Origin: Apoderus coryli
Taxonomy: Eukaryota; Arthropoda; Insecta; Coleoptera; Attelabidae
DNA: 64,000 nt
NCBI GenBank assembly: GCA_911728435.2
Contig: OU452207.1
Coordinates: 14,116,182 to 14,180,181 of the forward strand
Direction of reading: 5' to 3'
In this document: in pieces, positions 43,424 through 55,400 of the stretch
Layout: the number at the start of each line of letters is the position of its first letter
Numbering within the stretch: the first letter of the stretch is position 1
Program-made: the position numbers and the translations under genes
Notes under the pieces: model-generated
Seen by the model: only the letters and a program-made list of their open reading frames with translations
Databases searched by the model: none
Told to the model about the DNA's origin: nothing

Positions 43424-45765
43424 TGCATAATAATATTGAAAATGTCAACAGTACTTATAATTCAGATAGTTGTGATATTTCTGTTGCCCCTATCGACGAA
43501 AGCGAGACTGCCCTATATAAGCGCAGTCCTTTTTATAAATATTTTAAAATGTTGTTTGATAAACATGTACTAGTGTCTAGTGAACGAAAATTAGAAAAAA
43601 ATGTATTTTATAATCCAGAATTCTTAAATTTAGTTTTAATTAAATATATGCCATTTTGTCCATTGTGGACAGGGATTTTAATTAGAAAAGAATACAAAAT
43701 AGATAGATTAAGTAACTCTGTTGTGGAAAATTATTTTGGACAGTTAAAAAATATTTTGTTAGAGGGTCAAAAAAACCTAAAGGCTTCACGATTTATTAGA
43801 AAAAGTAGAATAAATGTACTCTCTGTTTACAAAGAAATTCAATTAAACATACCGAAAAAAGGACTTGCGAGAAAAAGGCTTTTCAGTAAAGATTTGAGTT
43901 CAGATGAATACACATCTCAAGAGAGTTGGTGCAAAAGACCAAAAACATCAATTACCACACATTTTTCTGGCAATTATCTTAAATCATTTCAAGACGTTGG
44001 TCAAAATGACACAGTTTTTGACAAATGCTTATATTGTTTACGCGGAAGACTAGATACAACTGCCGACTGGGTCCAATGCGATACGTGTAATGGATGGATT
44101 CATCAGCAATGTGACTCTTCTACGCTAGAAAAGTCTTATTCTGGAGCATTTGTTTGTCGTCTTTGCTTAAGCAACCCAACTGTCGATATCATCAATATAC
44201 ACTGTCAGGCTGAAACAACTATTCGCGAAAAGTGTTTGCAACACTTGCAAACCTTGACACTGTCCCCTCGAGCGATGAATTTGATTCAAGAAGAGACGGT
44301 ACGACAGAGAAGCTCTACTATCTGGGTTAGAGAACGACAAGTTCGCCTAACTGCTTCAAATTTTGGCAAAGTTTTTACAGCTTCTAGTGAGAAGCGCAAG
44401 ATCAATTTAGCCAAACAAATATTGCAGAATCGCAATTTATGTAACATTCCTTCAGTAAATTATGGAGTTACTAATGAAAATAATGCCATCAAATTATATG
44501 TTTCTCAAACCAAATGTCATTTCAAAAAAGCTGGACTTGTTATTCATAAACAACATAATTATATCGCAGGATCTCCCGACGGTTTTATTGATGATGATGG
44601 ATTGATTGAGGTAAAGTGCCCTTATAGCATTCGAAACTCCAAAATTGATAGAAATATCCTTGCTTACTTGGATTCTTCTGGCAACTTGAAAACTACGCAT
44701 GAGTACTATTGTCAAATTCAAGGACTTTTAGAAATAACCAACCGCCCTTGGTGTGATTTTGTTATCTACACTACGGTGGATCTAAAAATCGAAAGAATTC
44801 GTAGGGACACTAAATTTTGGAATATAATGTTTCCCCGATTAAAATTTTTTTATTATTTTTATTACATGCCAGCTTTATTACTACCATCCCATGAAATTCC
44901 CCTATTTGCTGCGAGAAAATGGACAACCCTAAATGAGATAATTTTACTTCCCAATGGTTTAGTAAATAATATTAATTTTTATCAAAAAGTAGATCGCGAA
45001 TATGTTGTTGCCACTTTTGATGACACTGATATCACAATAAAGGAACTTTTATTTTCAGATTTTAATTCCTTAACTGGCAAATCGTGGCTAACTGGTACTA
45101 CTCTTACATTAGCAATGATAGCTTTGGATAAATATCAGAAATACACTATTGTTGAGGACATAATCGGTACCGAAATATTTAAAAACTTTAGTTCGTTTTC
45201 AACTGATTTTTTAAAAAAAGTGAAATTTTTTGATAAGCCTCTTGCAATGCCTATAGTCGTCGGTGGCAATCATTTCTGTCTAATATTAATAGATTTTCGT
45301 TTAAAAACTTTTATATATTTAGATCCCATGGGTTCAACTCGTAAAATGGCGGACATATATTACAAAAAATTCAAACATTTTTGGAATCAATATCAGGCAA
45401 TTTTGGACAAACCGATCGATTATACCGATTTTTCAATTCTTTCCCTCAATCATCTTATTCAAACAGATCAATATAATTGCGGTCCATATATCATTTATTT
45501 TTTTAATAACATTTTAGAAGGTAAGCCTCTTGATGAATCGTGTGGTATTGATTCTTATAGAGATACCATAAAACGGATTATCTTAGGGAGATCGTCGGAC
45601 ATGGGCGACAAATGTTTATTATGTGGACGTAATGTTGTTGATAAATCAACTTCCTTAGAATGTCAATTTTGCCATAGAAATATTCATTCTTTATGCAATA
45701 AATCCCTGAATGATAATTCAAATTTTATTGAATGCAACATGTGTTCTTTGTGCCGAAAATACTAA
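43424..45765 (+). pseudogene. Transposase-like gene, C-terminal part: PHD, YqaJ-like nuclease, Ulp1-like protease
   Basis: Removing the gypsy element and one TGCA lets the frame from 35610 run on here without a phase change. NSVVENYFGQLKN (about 43708) may hold the third catalytic acid of the DDE part. A PHD-like finger follows (CLYCLRGR, WVQCDTCNGWIHQQC, about residues 200-250), then a YqaJ-type exonuclease domain (RLTASNFGKV; SPDGFIDDDGLIEVKCPY, about 295-405), an Ulp1/C48-type cysteine protease domain with NHFCLIL, YLDPMG and QTDQYNCGPYI (His, Asp, Gln, Cys present; about 610-695), and a C-terminal Cys-rich CLLCGR...CRKY. It ends at 45765 with AATAAA near 45795. Transposases with Ulp1 and PHD domains are known (KDZ/Zisupton-like); the YqaJ nuclease is the odd part. 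Confidence 0.75.
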
Positions 45766-45768
45766 CAA

Positions 45769-46600
45769 CAATTTTGTGTTCTTTCTGTCCACCAATAAAG
45801 CTATTTTCAATTAAATAAATAATGAGTGAATAATTCTCGAAACGCTAGTATTAACTAAAAATGACCAGTGAAATTACATTTTTTGCCAAAGACATGAAAC
45901 ACGTATTTATTGTTATAAATTTTTAGAATATATTTTTAATTTGGTTTTGTTTTTGACCTTCGATAGTACAGCTGTTTGGATCATCGATTAACCGATTGTT
46001 TTTAAGTTTATTTTTGTTGACTCATAGAGACATGGATTTTATTTTGTTTGTTATATTATTTGTACTTATTATGTTGTTTTTAGAATATACGTTTTGTTAG
46101 TTTTCGATGATGTGATTGATCGATGTGGCATCAGTTTAGTTTATTTGACAGGTCGAACGTCCATGAAGAAACGTTATGCGATTTTTTTATTACGTTACGT
46201 TTTATAATTTTTATTCTTATTATTTTTAATTTTTATATTTAAAATAATATTTTTGTTTTCTTACTAACCGGTTCTAAACCAAATTCCATTCCAAAGAATC
46301 CTTCCTATTCCTTTTAAATAGGTCACTTTTCGGTATAAGTAGTAACACTCAAGTTACGCTTAGTTAGCCAAGGTATGTTCTAGTTGTACTATTTTTTTAA
46401 AGATTTTTAATTAAAATTATTATCTTATTACCGAAAAATGTCTTAATATCTACCCCTTCAGGCAAGAGCGCTCTACACCTCCTCGTTGGTTCTTGCTGGA
46501 CGGTTGCGTAAACCAGATAAAAATACATTCGATTAAATAATAATTACTATTAAACACATAATTATTGGCCTTCAAAATCTTTTGCTTTCATTTGGTGTTC
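45769..46600. other. Non-coding stretch downstream of the transposase-like gene
   Basis: Contains AATAAA at about 45793 near the gene end. No other gene or repeat is recognised, and I could not find a terminal inverted repeat for the transposase-like gene. Confidence 0.35.
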
Positions 46601-46603
46601 CTT

Positions 46604-47092
46604 CTAGCAAACTATTTTGCATGGTGAAAAAATAAATATAGTAAATGACAACAAAATGTATGTGGCGACAACTAGTGTGAGATGGCAATGTGCTTGGTGA
46701 AAAAAGTTTACAAACGTTGGACGGACAAAAAGTAAACACCTCCAATAAATCCTATTTCCAACACTAGATGCGCCCGAAATCCCTGACGAAAGACTTTATT
46801 TACGAATGCTTGTTACATAATGTAATAATATGCTCAAAGTGAAAGCGCCATAGTGTGAAACACATTTCAAACTTACTTAAAGTCTTGTTAGATTGTGTAA
46901 CAAACATTTCGTAAATAAAGCCTCCCACTAGGGAATTCAGGCGTATTTAGTGTTGGCAATAGGATTTAATGGAGTTCTTACTTCTTGACCGGCCATCGCT
47001 TGTAAATTTTGTTTTACCGGGCATATTTCCTGCTCACACTAGATGTCGTCCCTTACATCTTGTTGTCATTTGATATCTCGTGCTAAAAGCTA
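46604..47092. mobile_element. Long inverted repeat (fold-back MITE, arms about 220 bp)
   Basis: The left arm (46604 to about 46830) and right arm (about 46880-47092) are imperfect reverse complements along nearly the whole length: TTACGAATG.TTGTTACA against TGTAACAAACATTTCGTAA, CCAACACTAGATGCG against CGTATTTAGTGTTGG, and CACACTAGATGTCG against CGACAACTAGTGTG. The centre is near 46855. No coding sequence is present. A transcript would fold into a long hairpin. Confidence 0.7.
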
Positions 47093-47406
47093 CAGTTGGA
47101 ACCATACAGTACAGACGTTTAATAGAGTGGGACCAAACTTTTGAAAATTTCTGAGAACATGTCATTCATCCTCAAATAAAGTCAACATCATTTTTATACT
47201 GCAAACGACCATATTTGGGTTTACTCAATTGACGAAGTAGAGCTTTCCTTAAAAAAAAGCATGATAAAAAACAAGTTAACTTAATAATCTAATTTAAAAT
47301 TATATCTACTTTATTTTTAATTCAAACATTCATTATTTATTATTTTGCTTATGACGTAGATATTTATAGTTAAACCATTGTCGCTTAATGAAGAAAATAA
47401 ATAGTA

Positions 47407-50367
47407 CGGCTCTGACGGGGTGTAAGTCATTCTGACATATATGGGTTCAAAGGACATTTTGAGGACTATATATGCTATAAATTTCAAAGTGGCACGCCTT
47501 GCCAGTTTTGAGCTATGAGTTCAGCAGTTAAAACCTGTCGCGGAATAAAAAAATCAGATAGTCCGGCTCTGACGGGGTGTAAGTCATTCTGACATATATA
47601 AGTTCAAAGGACATTTTGAGGACTATCTATGCTATAAATTTCAAAGTGGCACGCCTTGCCAGTTTTGAGCTATGAGTTCAGCAGTTAAAACCTGTCGCGG
47701 AATAAAAAAATCAGATAGTCCGGCTCTGACGGGGTGTAAGTCATTCTGACATATATGAGTTCAAAGGGTATGTTGAGGACTATATATGCTATAAATTCCA
47801 AAGTGGCACGCCTTGCCAGTTTTAAAATATGGGGTCAGCAGTTAAAATATTATCCCGGAATAAAAAAATCATATAGTACGGCTCTGACGGGGTGTAAGTC
47901 ATTCTGACATATATGAGTTCAAAGGACATTTTGAGGACTATCTATGCCATAAATTTCAAAGTGGCACACCTTGCCAGTTTTGAGCTATGAGTTCAGCAGT
48001 TAAAACCTGTCGCGGAATAAAAAGTCAGATAGTCCGGCTCTGACGGGGTGTAAGTCATTCTGACATATATGGGTTCAAAGGACATTTTGAGGACTATCTA
48101 TGCTATAAATTTCAAAGTGGCACACCTTGCCAGTTTTGAGCTATGAGTTCAGCAGTTAAAACCTGTCGCGGAATAAAAAAATCAGATAGTCCGGCTCTGA
48201 CGGGGTGTAAGTCATTCTGACATTTATGAGTTCAAAGGGTATGTTGAGGACTCTCTATGCTTTAAATTCCAAGGTGGCATGCCTTGCTAGTTTTGAGATA
48301 TGGGGTCAGCAGTTAAAATATTATCCCGGAATAAAAAAATCATATAGTACGGCTCTGACGGGGTGTAAGTCATTCTCACATATATGAGTTCAAAGGACAT
48401 TTTGAGGACTATCTATGCTATAAATTTCAAAGTGGCACACCTTGCCAGTTTTGAGCTATGAGTTCAGCAGTTAAAACCTGTCGCGGAATAAAAAAATCAG
48501 ATAGTCCGGCTCTGACGGGGTGTAAGTCATTCTGACATTCATGAGTTCAAAGGGTATGTTGAGGACTCTCTATGCTTTAAATTCCAAGGTGGCATGCCTT
48601 GCTAGTTTTGAGATATGGGGTCAGCAGTTAAAATATTATCCCGGAATAAAAAAATCATATAGTACGGCTCTGACGGGGTGTAAGTCATTCTCACATATAT
48701 GAGTTCAAAGGACATTTTGAGGACTATCTATGCTATAAATTTCAAAGTGGCACACCTTGCCAGTTTTGAGCTATGAGTTCAGCAGTTAAAACCTGTCGCG
48801 GAATAAAAAGTCAGATAGTCCGGCTCTGACGGGGTGTAAGTCATTCTGACATATATGGGTTCAAAGGACATTTTGAGGACTATCTATGCTATAAATTTCA
48901 AAGTGGCACACCTTGCCAGTTTTGAGCTATGAGTTCAGCAGTTAAAACCTGTCGCGGAATAAAAAAATCAGATAGTCCGGCTCTGACGGGGTGTAAGTCA
49001 TTCTGACATTTATGAGTTCAAAGGGTATGTTGAGGACTCTCTATGCTATAAATTCCAAGGTGGCACGCCTTGCCAGTTTTGAGATATAGGGTCAGCAGTT
49101 AAAATATTATCCCGGAATAAAAAAATCATATAGTACGGCTCTGACGGGGTGTAAGTCATTCTGACATATATGAGTTCAAAGGACATTTTGAGGACTATCT
49201 ATGCTATAAATTTCAAAGTGGCACACCTTGCCAGTTTTGAGCTATGAGTTCAGCAGTTAAAACCTGTCGCGGAACAAAAAAATCAGATAGTCCGGCTCTG
49301 ACGGGGTGTAAGTCATTCTGACATATATGAGTTCAAAGGGTATGTTGAGGACTCTCTATGCTATAAATTCCAAGGTGGCACGCCTTGCCAGTGTTGAGAT
49401 ATGGGGTCAGCAGTTAAAATATTATCCCGGAATAAAAAAATCATATAGTACGGCTCTGACGGGGTGTAAGTCATTCTAACATATATGAGTTCAAAGGACA
49501 TTTTGAGGACTATCTATGCTATAAATTTCAAAGTGGCACACCTTGCCAGTTTTGAGCTATGAGTTCAGCAGTTAAAACCTGTCGCGGAATAAAAAGTCAG
49601 ATAGTCCGGCTCTGACGGGGTGTAAGTCATTCTGACATATATGAGTTCAAAGGACATTTTGAGGACTATCTATGCTATAAATTTCAAAGTGGCACACCTT
49701 GCCAGTTTTGAGCTATGAGTTCAGCAGTTAAAACCTGTCGCGGAACAAAAAAATCAGATAGTCCGGCTCTGACGGGGTGTAAGTCATTCTGACATATATG
49801 AGTTCAAAGGGTATGTTGAGGACTCTCTATGCTATAAATTCCAAGGTGGCACGCCTTGCCAGTTTTGAGATATGGGGTCAGCAGTTAAAATATTATCCCG
49901 GCTCTGACGGGGTGTAAGTCATTCTAACATATATGAGTTCAAAGGACATGTAGAGGACTATCTATGCTATAAATTTCAAAGTGGCACGCCTGGCGAGTTT
50001 TGAGCTATAAGGTCAGCAGCTATAATGTTGTTGGGGGCTTAAAAATTAATAATACGGCTCTGATAATTATATCACTGAAATATATATGTTATTTATATAT
50101 GAATTTCTTGATATTAGTAGTATATAACCACTCTGAACACAACATTTGAATTAATTGATATTCTAACCTCAAATATGTCTGTCGAAATATTTATTTATTG
50201 ACAAATAATTATTACCATATAAGTAAATTAACTTATATTAATGATACTACATGTAGTTTGCATTTGCATTGCATAAATTTGATGTAAATCATCAATCACC
50301 CCGGTATACTCCATTCGGCAATGTTCGGAATTAACTGCTAGAATTTTAACTGCTGTTTTCACACTGG
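47407..50367 (+). mobile_element. Satellite-bearing element, copy C
   Basis: About 17 monomers of about 157 bp start with CGGCTCTGACGGGG at 47407 and alternate between the same two variants as copy B, with a few runs of one variant and a shortened unit at about 49897. The unique tail (50050-50367) keeps the uninterrupted BEL-2 target (GAAATATTTATTTATTGAC near 50190) and ends TTCACACTGG. Flanks are A (47406) and T (50368). The tail contains a 8-bp perfect hairpin ATATAAGT...ACTTATAT (about 50216-50240). Confidence 0.75.
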
Positions 50368-51390
50368 TTTTTTGTTTTATAGTTAAATACCTAATAATAT
50401 TCAAATTTCCATACACAAAAAGCAATTACTTCACTAGGGACTTTCAGATATTAAACTGATATAGGTAGGTTAGGGTACTATACTTTGCTTTTTGTTTTAT
50501 ACTCAAATAATAAGATTCAAAATTATATAGACAAGAAGAAATTACTGCACTAGGGACTTTCAGATATTAAACTGATAGATTTTAGGGTACTACACTTTGT
50601 TTTTGGTTTTATAGTTGCCATAGACAAGAAGCAATTACTGCACTAGGGACATTATTAAACTGATACATGTTAGGGTACTACACTTTGTTTTTTTTTTGTA
50701 TAGTTAAATAATAAGATTTCGTATTTCAAAAGACCCGCCCTATTAAGGGCGACCCCTAATGAAGGTTTACTGAAGGGGAGGGGAATGAAGCTGACTGCCT
50801 CCGCGCGGTGTTCCCTGGAAACGTTTTTGACGGCTAAACAGTCAGCAATATTAATTTACAGTAGTTTAGTCCAGGTTAGGTCAGTTTAGGTTATCTTAGA
50901 TAGGTCAGGTAGGTTAGGTTAGGTGTGGCGCCATTTTTACTTGATTAAGGAGTTTTTCAAAAACTTATTAATTTGACCTCTCCGCATATAGCGTTAAGTT
51001 AAATAATAAATATGTTTTTTAAGGCAATAGTCTATGAAACGATTGTAAGTCAACTCTTATTTTTCTCGAGATTTCCTCGGCAGCAGATTTAACGTATATT
51101 AGAGCTATATTATTAAAATGTGATAGTGCTGTCTTTGTCGTCGAAAATCTGTAAAAAAAGGCAGGTATTAAAGCCACCATAACTAAAGTCACGCCGTAAC
51201 AAGTAACCACAGTGCAGTCTAAATGGCAATTTTATTTTCGAAACTTTTAAATAATCTACTTTTCAACTATGATTTAATGCGGCCACACTATTTTATTAAT
51301 TAATTTAATTACATCAACAAACGTTAATTTTGTGTGCGACGCAGAGGGAGATATCAACTATTTCTTGAACTCAATGCAAGGCTGCTAGAC
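50368..51390 (+). repeat. Recurring repeat family, longest copy
   Basis: Order: three degenerate units of about 93-116 bp (50400-50700) containing CACTAGGGACTTTCAGATAT, then GGGCGACCCCTAATGAAGG and CTGACTGCCTCCGCGCGG, then GGTTAGG-like words (50870-50930), then CTCGGCAGCAGATTTAACG, TGTCTTTGTCGTCG, GTGCGACGCAGAGGG. Parts of the same order are at 19345-19745, 63090-63790 and 360-700, and inverted at 17590-17935. The tandem units resemble, in reverse complement, the LINE C-terminal fragment at 30190-30440. Confidence 0.7.
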
Positions 51391-52270
51391 TGTTTTTCAA
51401 ATTATCTCTATCCTACACCTCGTACTTATTATTTCCGAAATCTATTTACGTGCAGATGCTTATTTAAATATAAACTCAATTTCCCCAAGTTTAAGTTTAA
51501 TTATTTATAATACCTTTAAGTGTTTATTTAAAGTTATATACAGAGTTGTTCACGTTAAAGAATTCCTTGAATTTTCAAAACAGATCTCAAGATACGAGGG
51601 CGGAGTGTAACATTATCGTAGAATTTTTCATATAGTAGTGGTTTACAGTAGCCTAATCGACAGTTTAGTTCTTTGTATATACGAAAAGCAATATTCAATC
51701 AACGATACCTAAATAATGTAATATCAACTAAATTTGGTTCGAGGTCCTACTTAGTTGGCATAGAATATTGCAATATATCCTTACCCAATAAATTATACTT
51801 AGTTTTAAACAAATTAAACAATTTCTATTCGATTCACGTCTAAAAACATCTAAGTTCATGATTTAAGTACCTAAATGATGCATAATTGTTCCTATACTTC
51901 TAGGCAGTAGTTATATCAACGATGAGAATTTTAATTATTAATTTCTATTAAGTATTTAATTGATAGATTTATTGGTATCATTTAGAACTTGGGTGGCCTA
52001 GATAGGATTATTCTTTTTCTTAAAAAATTGAAAACCTCCTCAGGGTTGTTGTTTGTTTGGTACCTATAACAATTATTCACTTGCATATTGACGAGTTTTA
52101 TTGTTTATTGTTCAGAAATTTTATTAGTAGTTCTTTTGTGGTTATTATGGCATTGGAAACATATTATTGTCTAGCCAATTCATCGGATCGTCATTCAAAA
52201 TTTAAAATTGAGCCTATACTACAGGAGACGGCAGACTATATAAGCTATTATCCTTCAAAGTGATTCGACC
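51391..52270. other. Non-coding stretch upstream of the patched-related exon
   Basis: No clear gene. A short open segment (about 52147-52261, beginning MALETYYCLANSSD) follows a possible acceptor TTGTTCAG at 52105-52112, but it stops just before the next exon, so I treat it as untranslated or unassigned. Confidence 0.3.
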
Positions 52271-52453
52271 ATGGAAATATATGAAATGTCTCACCAACAA
52301 AGGATAACGATATGTAAAATGTTTCAGATGGTTGGCCTACGTATAGTCGACGACATGCTCAACAGATCCTTCTACAAACTAGGACTGGTGGTGGACAAAC
52401 ATCCCGGCTACTTCCTCATAGTCCTTATCCTAATCACAATACTAGGAATGACG
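52271..52453 (+). CDS. First coding exon of a patched-related (PTCHD-like) protein
   Basis: An ATG at 52271 (another at 52286) opens an exon ending at a GT (52454). The residues MLNRSFYKLGLVVDKHPGYFLIVLILITILG match in style the N-terminus of insect patched-domain proteins: an amphipathic stretch and the first transmembrane helix. The remaining recognisable exons of such a protein are at 59109-60251 on the same strand, with stardust exons in between. Either stardust lies in its intron, or pieces were joined by rearrangement. Confidence 0.55.
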
Positions 52454-52486
52454 GTATCAATCACTACAATTATCGCCTCATTTTAG

Positions 52487-55400
52487 TGGGGCTTTGGCCA
52501 TTTACAATAAAATCCAATCGGTCAGATCGAGAACGACACCTAGGCCACAACCTACTGCTCAAAACGCGCTTAGGGATTGTTTGGATGCTTTTAGTAATTC
52601 GCAGAGTGCCTATGCAGTGGAATTGGCCACGCTTCTTACAGGTAAGTAAGTAGATTTACCCTGCAGATATAGTGATTGCATTGCATTATTTCTGTAAGAG
52701 ATATATGTTGTAGGTGTACCACAATAAATTATATTAATATATAACATGTTTTGCCTTTCTAGGGTATGAATTAGAAGCTTTAATGGTCGCTCACGATTGT
52801 GTGGCTTCTACGTTACCTCCTGATTCAACCTCACCAACACAACCAGAAATTGGAACAAAACCAGTAACGAATAGTCGATACGGCGAAGACAATATTAAAA
52901 TAATAAAAATAGAAAAAACTACGGAACCTTTGGGGGCTACTGTCCGAAACGAGGGAGATGCAGTTGTGATAGGTATATATATTGAATAGCTGTTATGATT
53001 ATAAAACAGGAGTATCATAAATTAGATGTGGGGTGGGGGAGAGAGGACTCAACTCTCATATTTCCCAAGTAAAAATAAAAATTACGTAGGCTATAGTTTT
53101 TTTTATAATTTATTCTTAATTCTAAGGCAAGTTTGCAAAGAGATAAGGCATGTCAAGAATAGGAGTTAATGTTAAAAACGGGCGATGAAAGGCTTTGTTG
53201 CAATATCAACCAAGCCATTCATCGCTTATGAGGATACCTATATGCTTTGGCAATTCAATTTTTCGAACTTATTGCATACATAGTTGATAACTTCATCTAT
53301 TGAAACGTTAATTTTGAGGCTCAATATACACCAGCCATATTCTCTAACAGTTAGGTATTATCTCCATATGTTCATAGTTACAGTGTGATTATGTAACGAA
53401 ATTAGATTAACGATATATTCTATTTGATCTTTTCAATTGTCTAGGAAGGGTTGTACGGGGTGGTGCAGCTGAGAAGAGTGGTCTTCTCCATGAAGGTGAT
53501 GAAATTCTTGAAGTTAACGGTATTGAAATGCGTGGCAAAACCGTTAATGCTGTCTGTGATATTTTAAAAGACATGGAAGGATCCTTGACGATTCTAATTG
53601 TACCTGCTTCCCAATCACGAGCCCATGTCACCAGAGATATGGTACTACATATACGAGCACTCTTCGATTATGATCCAGAAGATGATAGATATATACCTTG
53701 CAGGGAACTAGGTAAGAACACATAATGTTTTTGTTTTTATATTGCGTATACTACCATTAGGCTTCTGATTCCTTTGGTTCCTTTATATCAACAGTAGCAA
53801 AAAAGCTCACTCAGTAAAATAATCGACTTCCTCAAGGTCATACCTATGGAGCTACATGAGATCTTCATATGATCGTAGTTCAGACCCACTTATTTTGAAC
53901 CTACCTATACTTTTATTGATTTATAGTATACTGAAATGGACTCGTGGGTGCATCATAATTACAATTTTTCGGGTACCGATATTAAATGATAAACAAATAT
54001 TTTTTTTCAGGAATAAGTTTTAGAAAAGGTGACGTACTTCATGTCATTAGTCAAGAAGATTCCAATCGGTGGCAGGCCTATCGAGAGGGTGAAGAAGATC
54101 AAACTTTAGCAGGGCTAATACCATCCTTGTCATTCCAACAAAAAAAAGAGAGTATGCGACTGGCCACAGAAGAACGTATGTCAAAACCGCACAAAAAACC
54201 GGCGACGTTATTGTGTTGTACGACAACGAAACGAAAGAAAAAGAAAGGTGCTTATGACGAAGGTATAAAGAATATATTGATTTTGAACATAATTTTGGAT
54301 TTTTTTTTGAACCATGAAACGTTATGTATCTTGTATTTGACGTTCTGTGTCATTTTCAGTATATATTTTTCATATTAAACTTTGTGTGGTAAAGACCTAC
54401 CGTAGTTTGAACTTAGGAAAATAATATATTTTATGAGAAAAATTTAGGAAACTTACCGTTGGCTCTATTTATATAATGATTAGTATAATAAATTTGGGCA
54501 GTACAAAAATAGAAATTTTAATGGGTTAAATGGAAGAGCCGCACAGGCAGGATATTTTATTTAAAAGCTACAAATCGATTTTTATTTGTATATGCTTGAA
54601 AATAAATGCATATTTCAATGCTTTCAGAGGGAATGTATACCCTTATTTTAAGTAGGTACAGTAGTGAGCACGAGAAAGTTGGAACAAACGGAATAAAATC
54701 TGTTTGGGACAAAGATAAAAAATTCGCCCGGATACATAAACCTTATGGTTTGTCATGCGCAAATTGTGACATATAAATGTGTCATGTGACGTCATCGGTG
54801 TCGCAACTTGTGACGCCATCGTATTTTTTTTTAAATTCAAGTTCCACTTGATGGCGCCATTTGAAAGAGCTCATTTTTCTGCATACAGGACGATGATTAT
54901 TGGTATAGGTTACATAACAAATTTCTTGAGAAAAAAATGTATTTATTTTTAAAATTTGCTATTACAAATTTGCCAATTTATTTAATTCTAGCAAGAAAAG
55001 TTAAATACGCCAAAAGTGGTTACAAATAAGAGAAAGTAAATATAGACAATATTTAAATCCTCTTATTAGATTATTTAACATCTGGGAAGTGATCAACTTG
55101 ATTCCCTCCATATTTTTCAGATTTTCAATAGGTTTGTTCACATAAACTTTAGATTTCAGATAACCTCACAAATAATAATTAAGTGGGGATTGATCTGGAT
55201 CTTGTTAGAATTTGGGACACCGATGACGTCATATGACACATTTATATGTCAAAATTGGCGCATGACAAACATAAGGTTGACGTGTACATGCTAATTTTTT
55301 TTGGTTGCCCCAAACAGATTTTATTGAATTTGTTCCAACCTTCTCGTGCTCACTGTATATAGTAGTCTTTAAGTTAAAAATGTCTCGTGTTTTTTAAATA

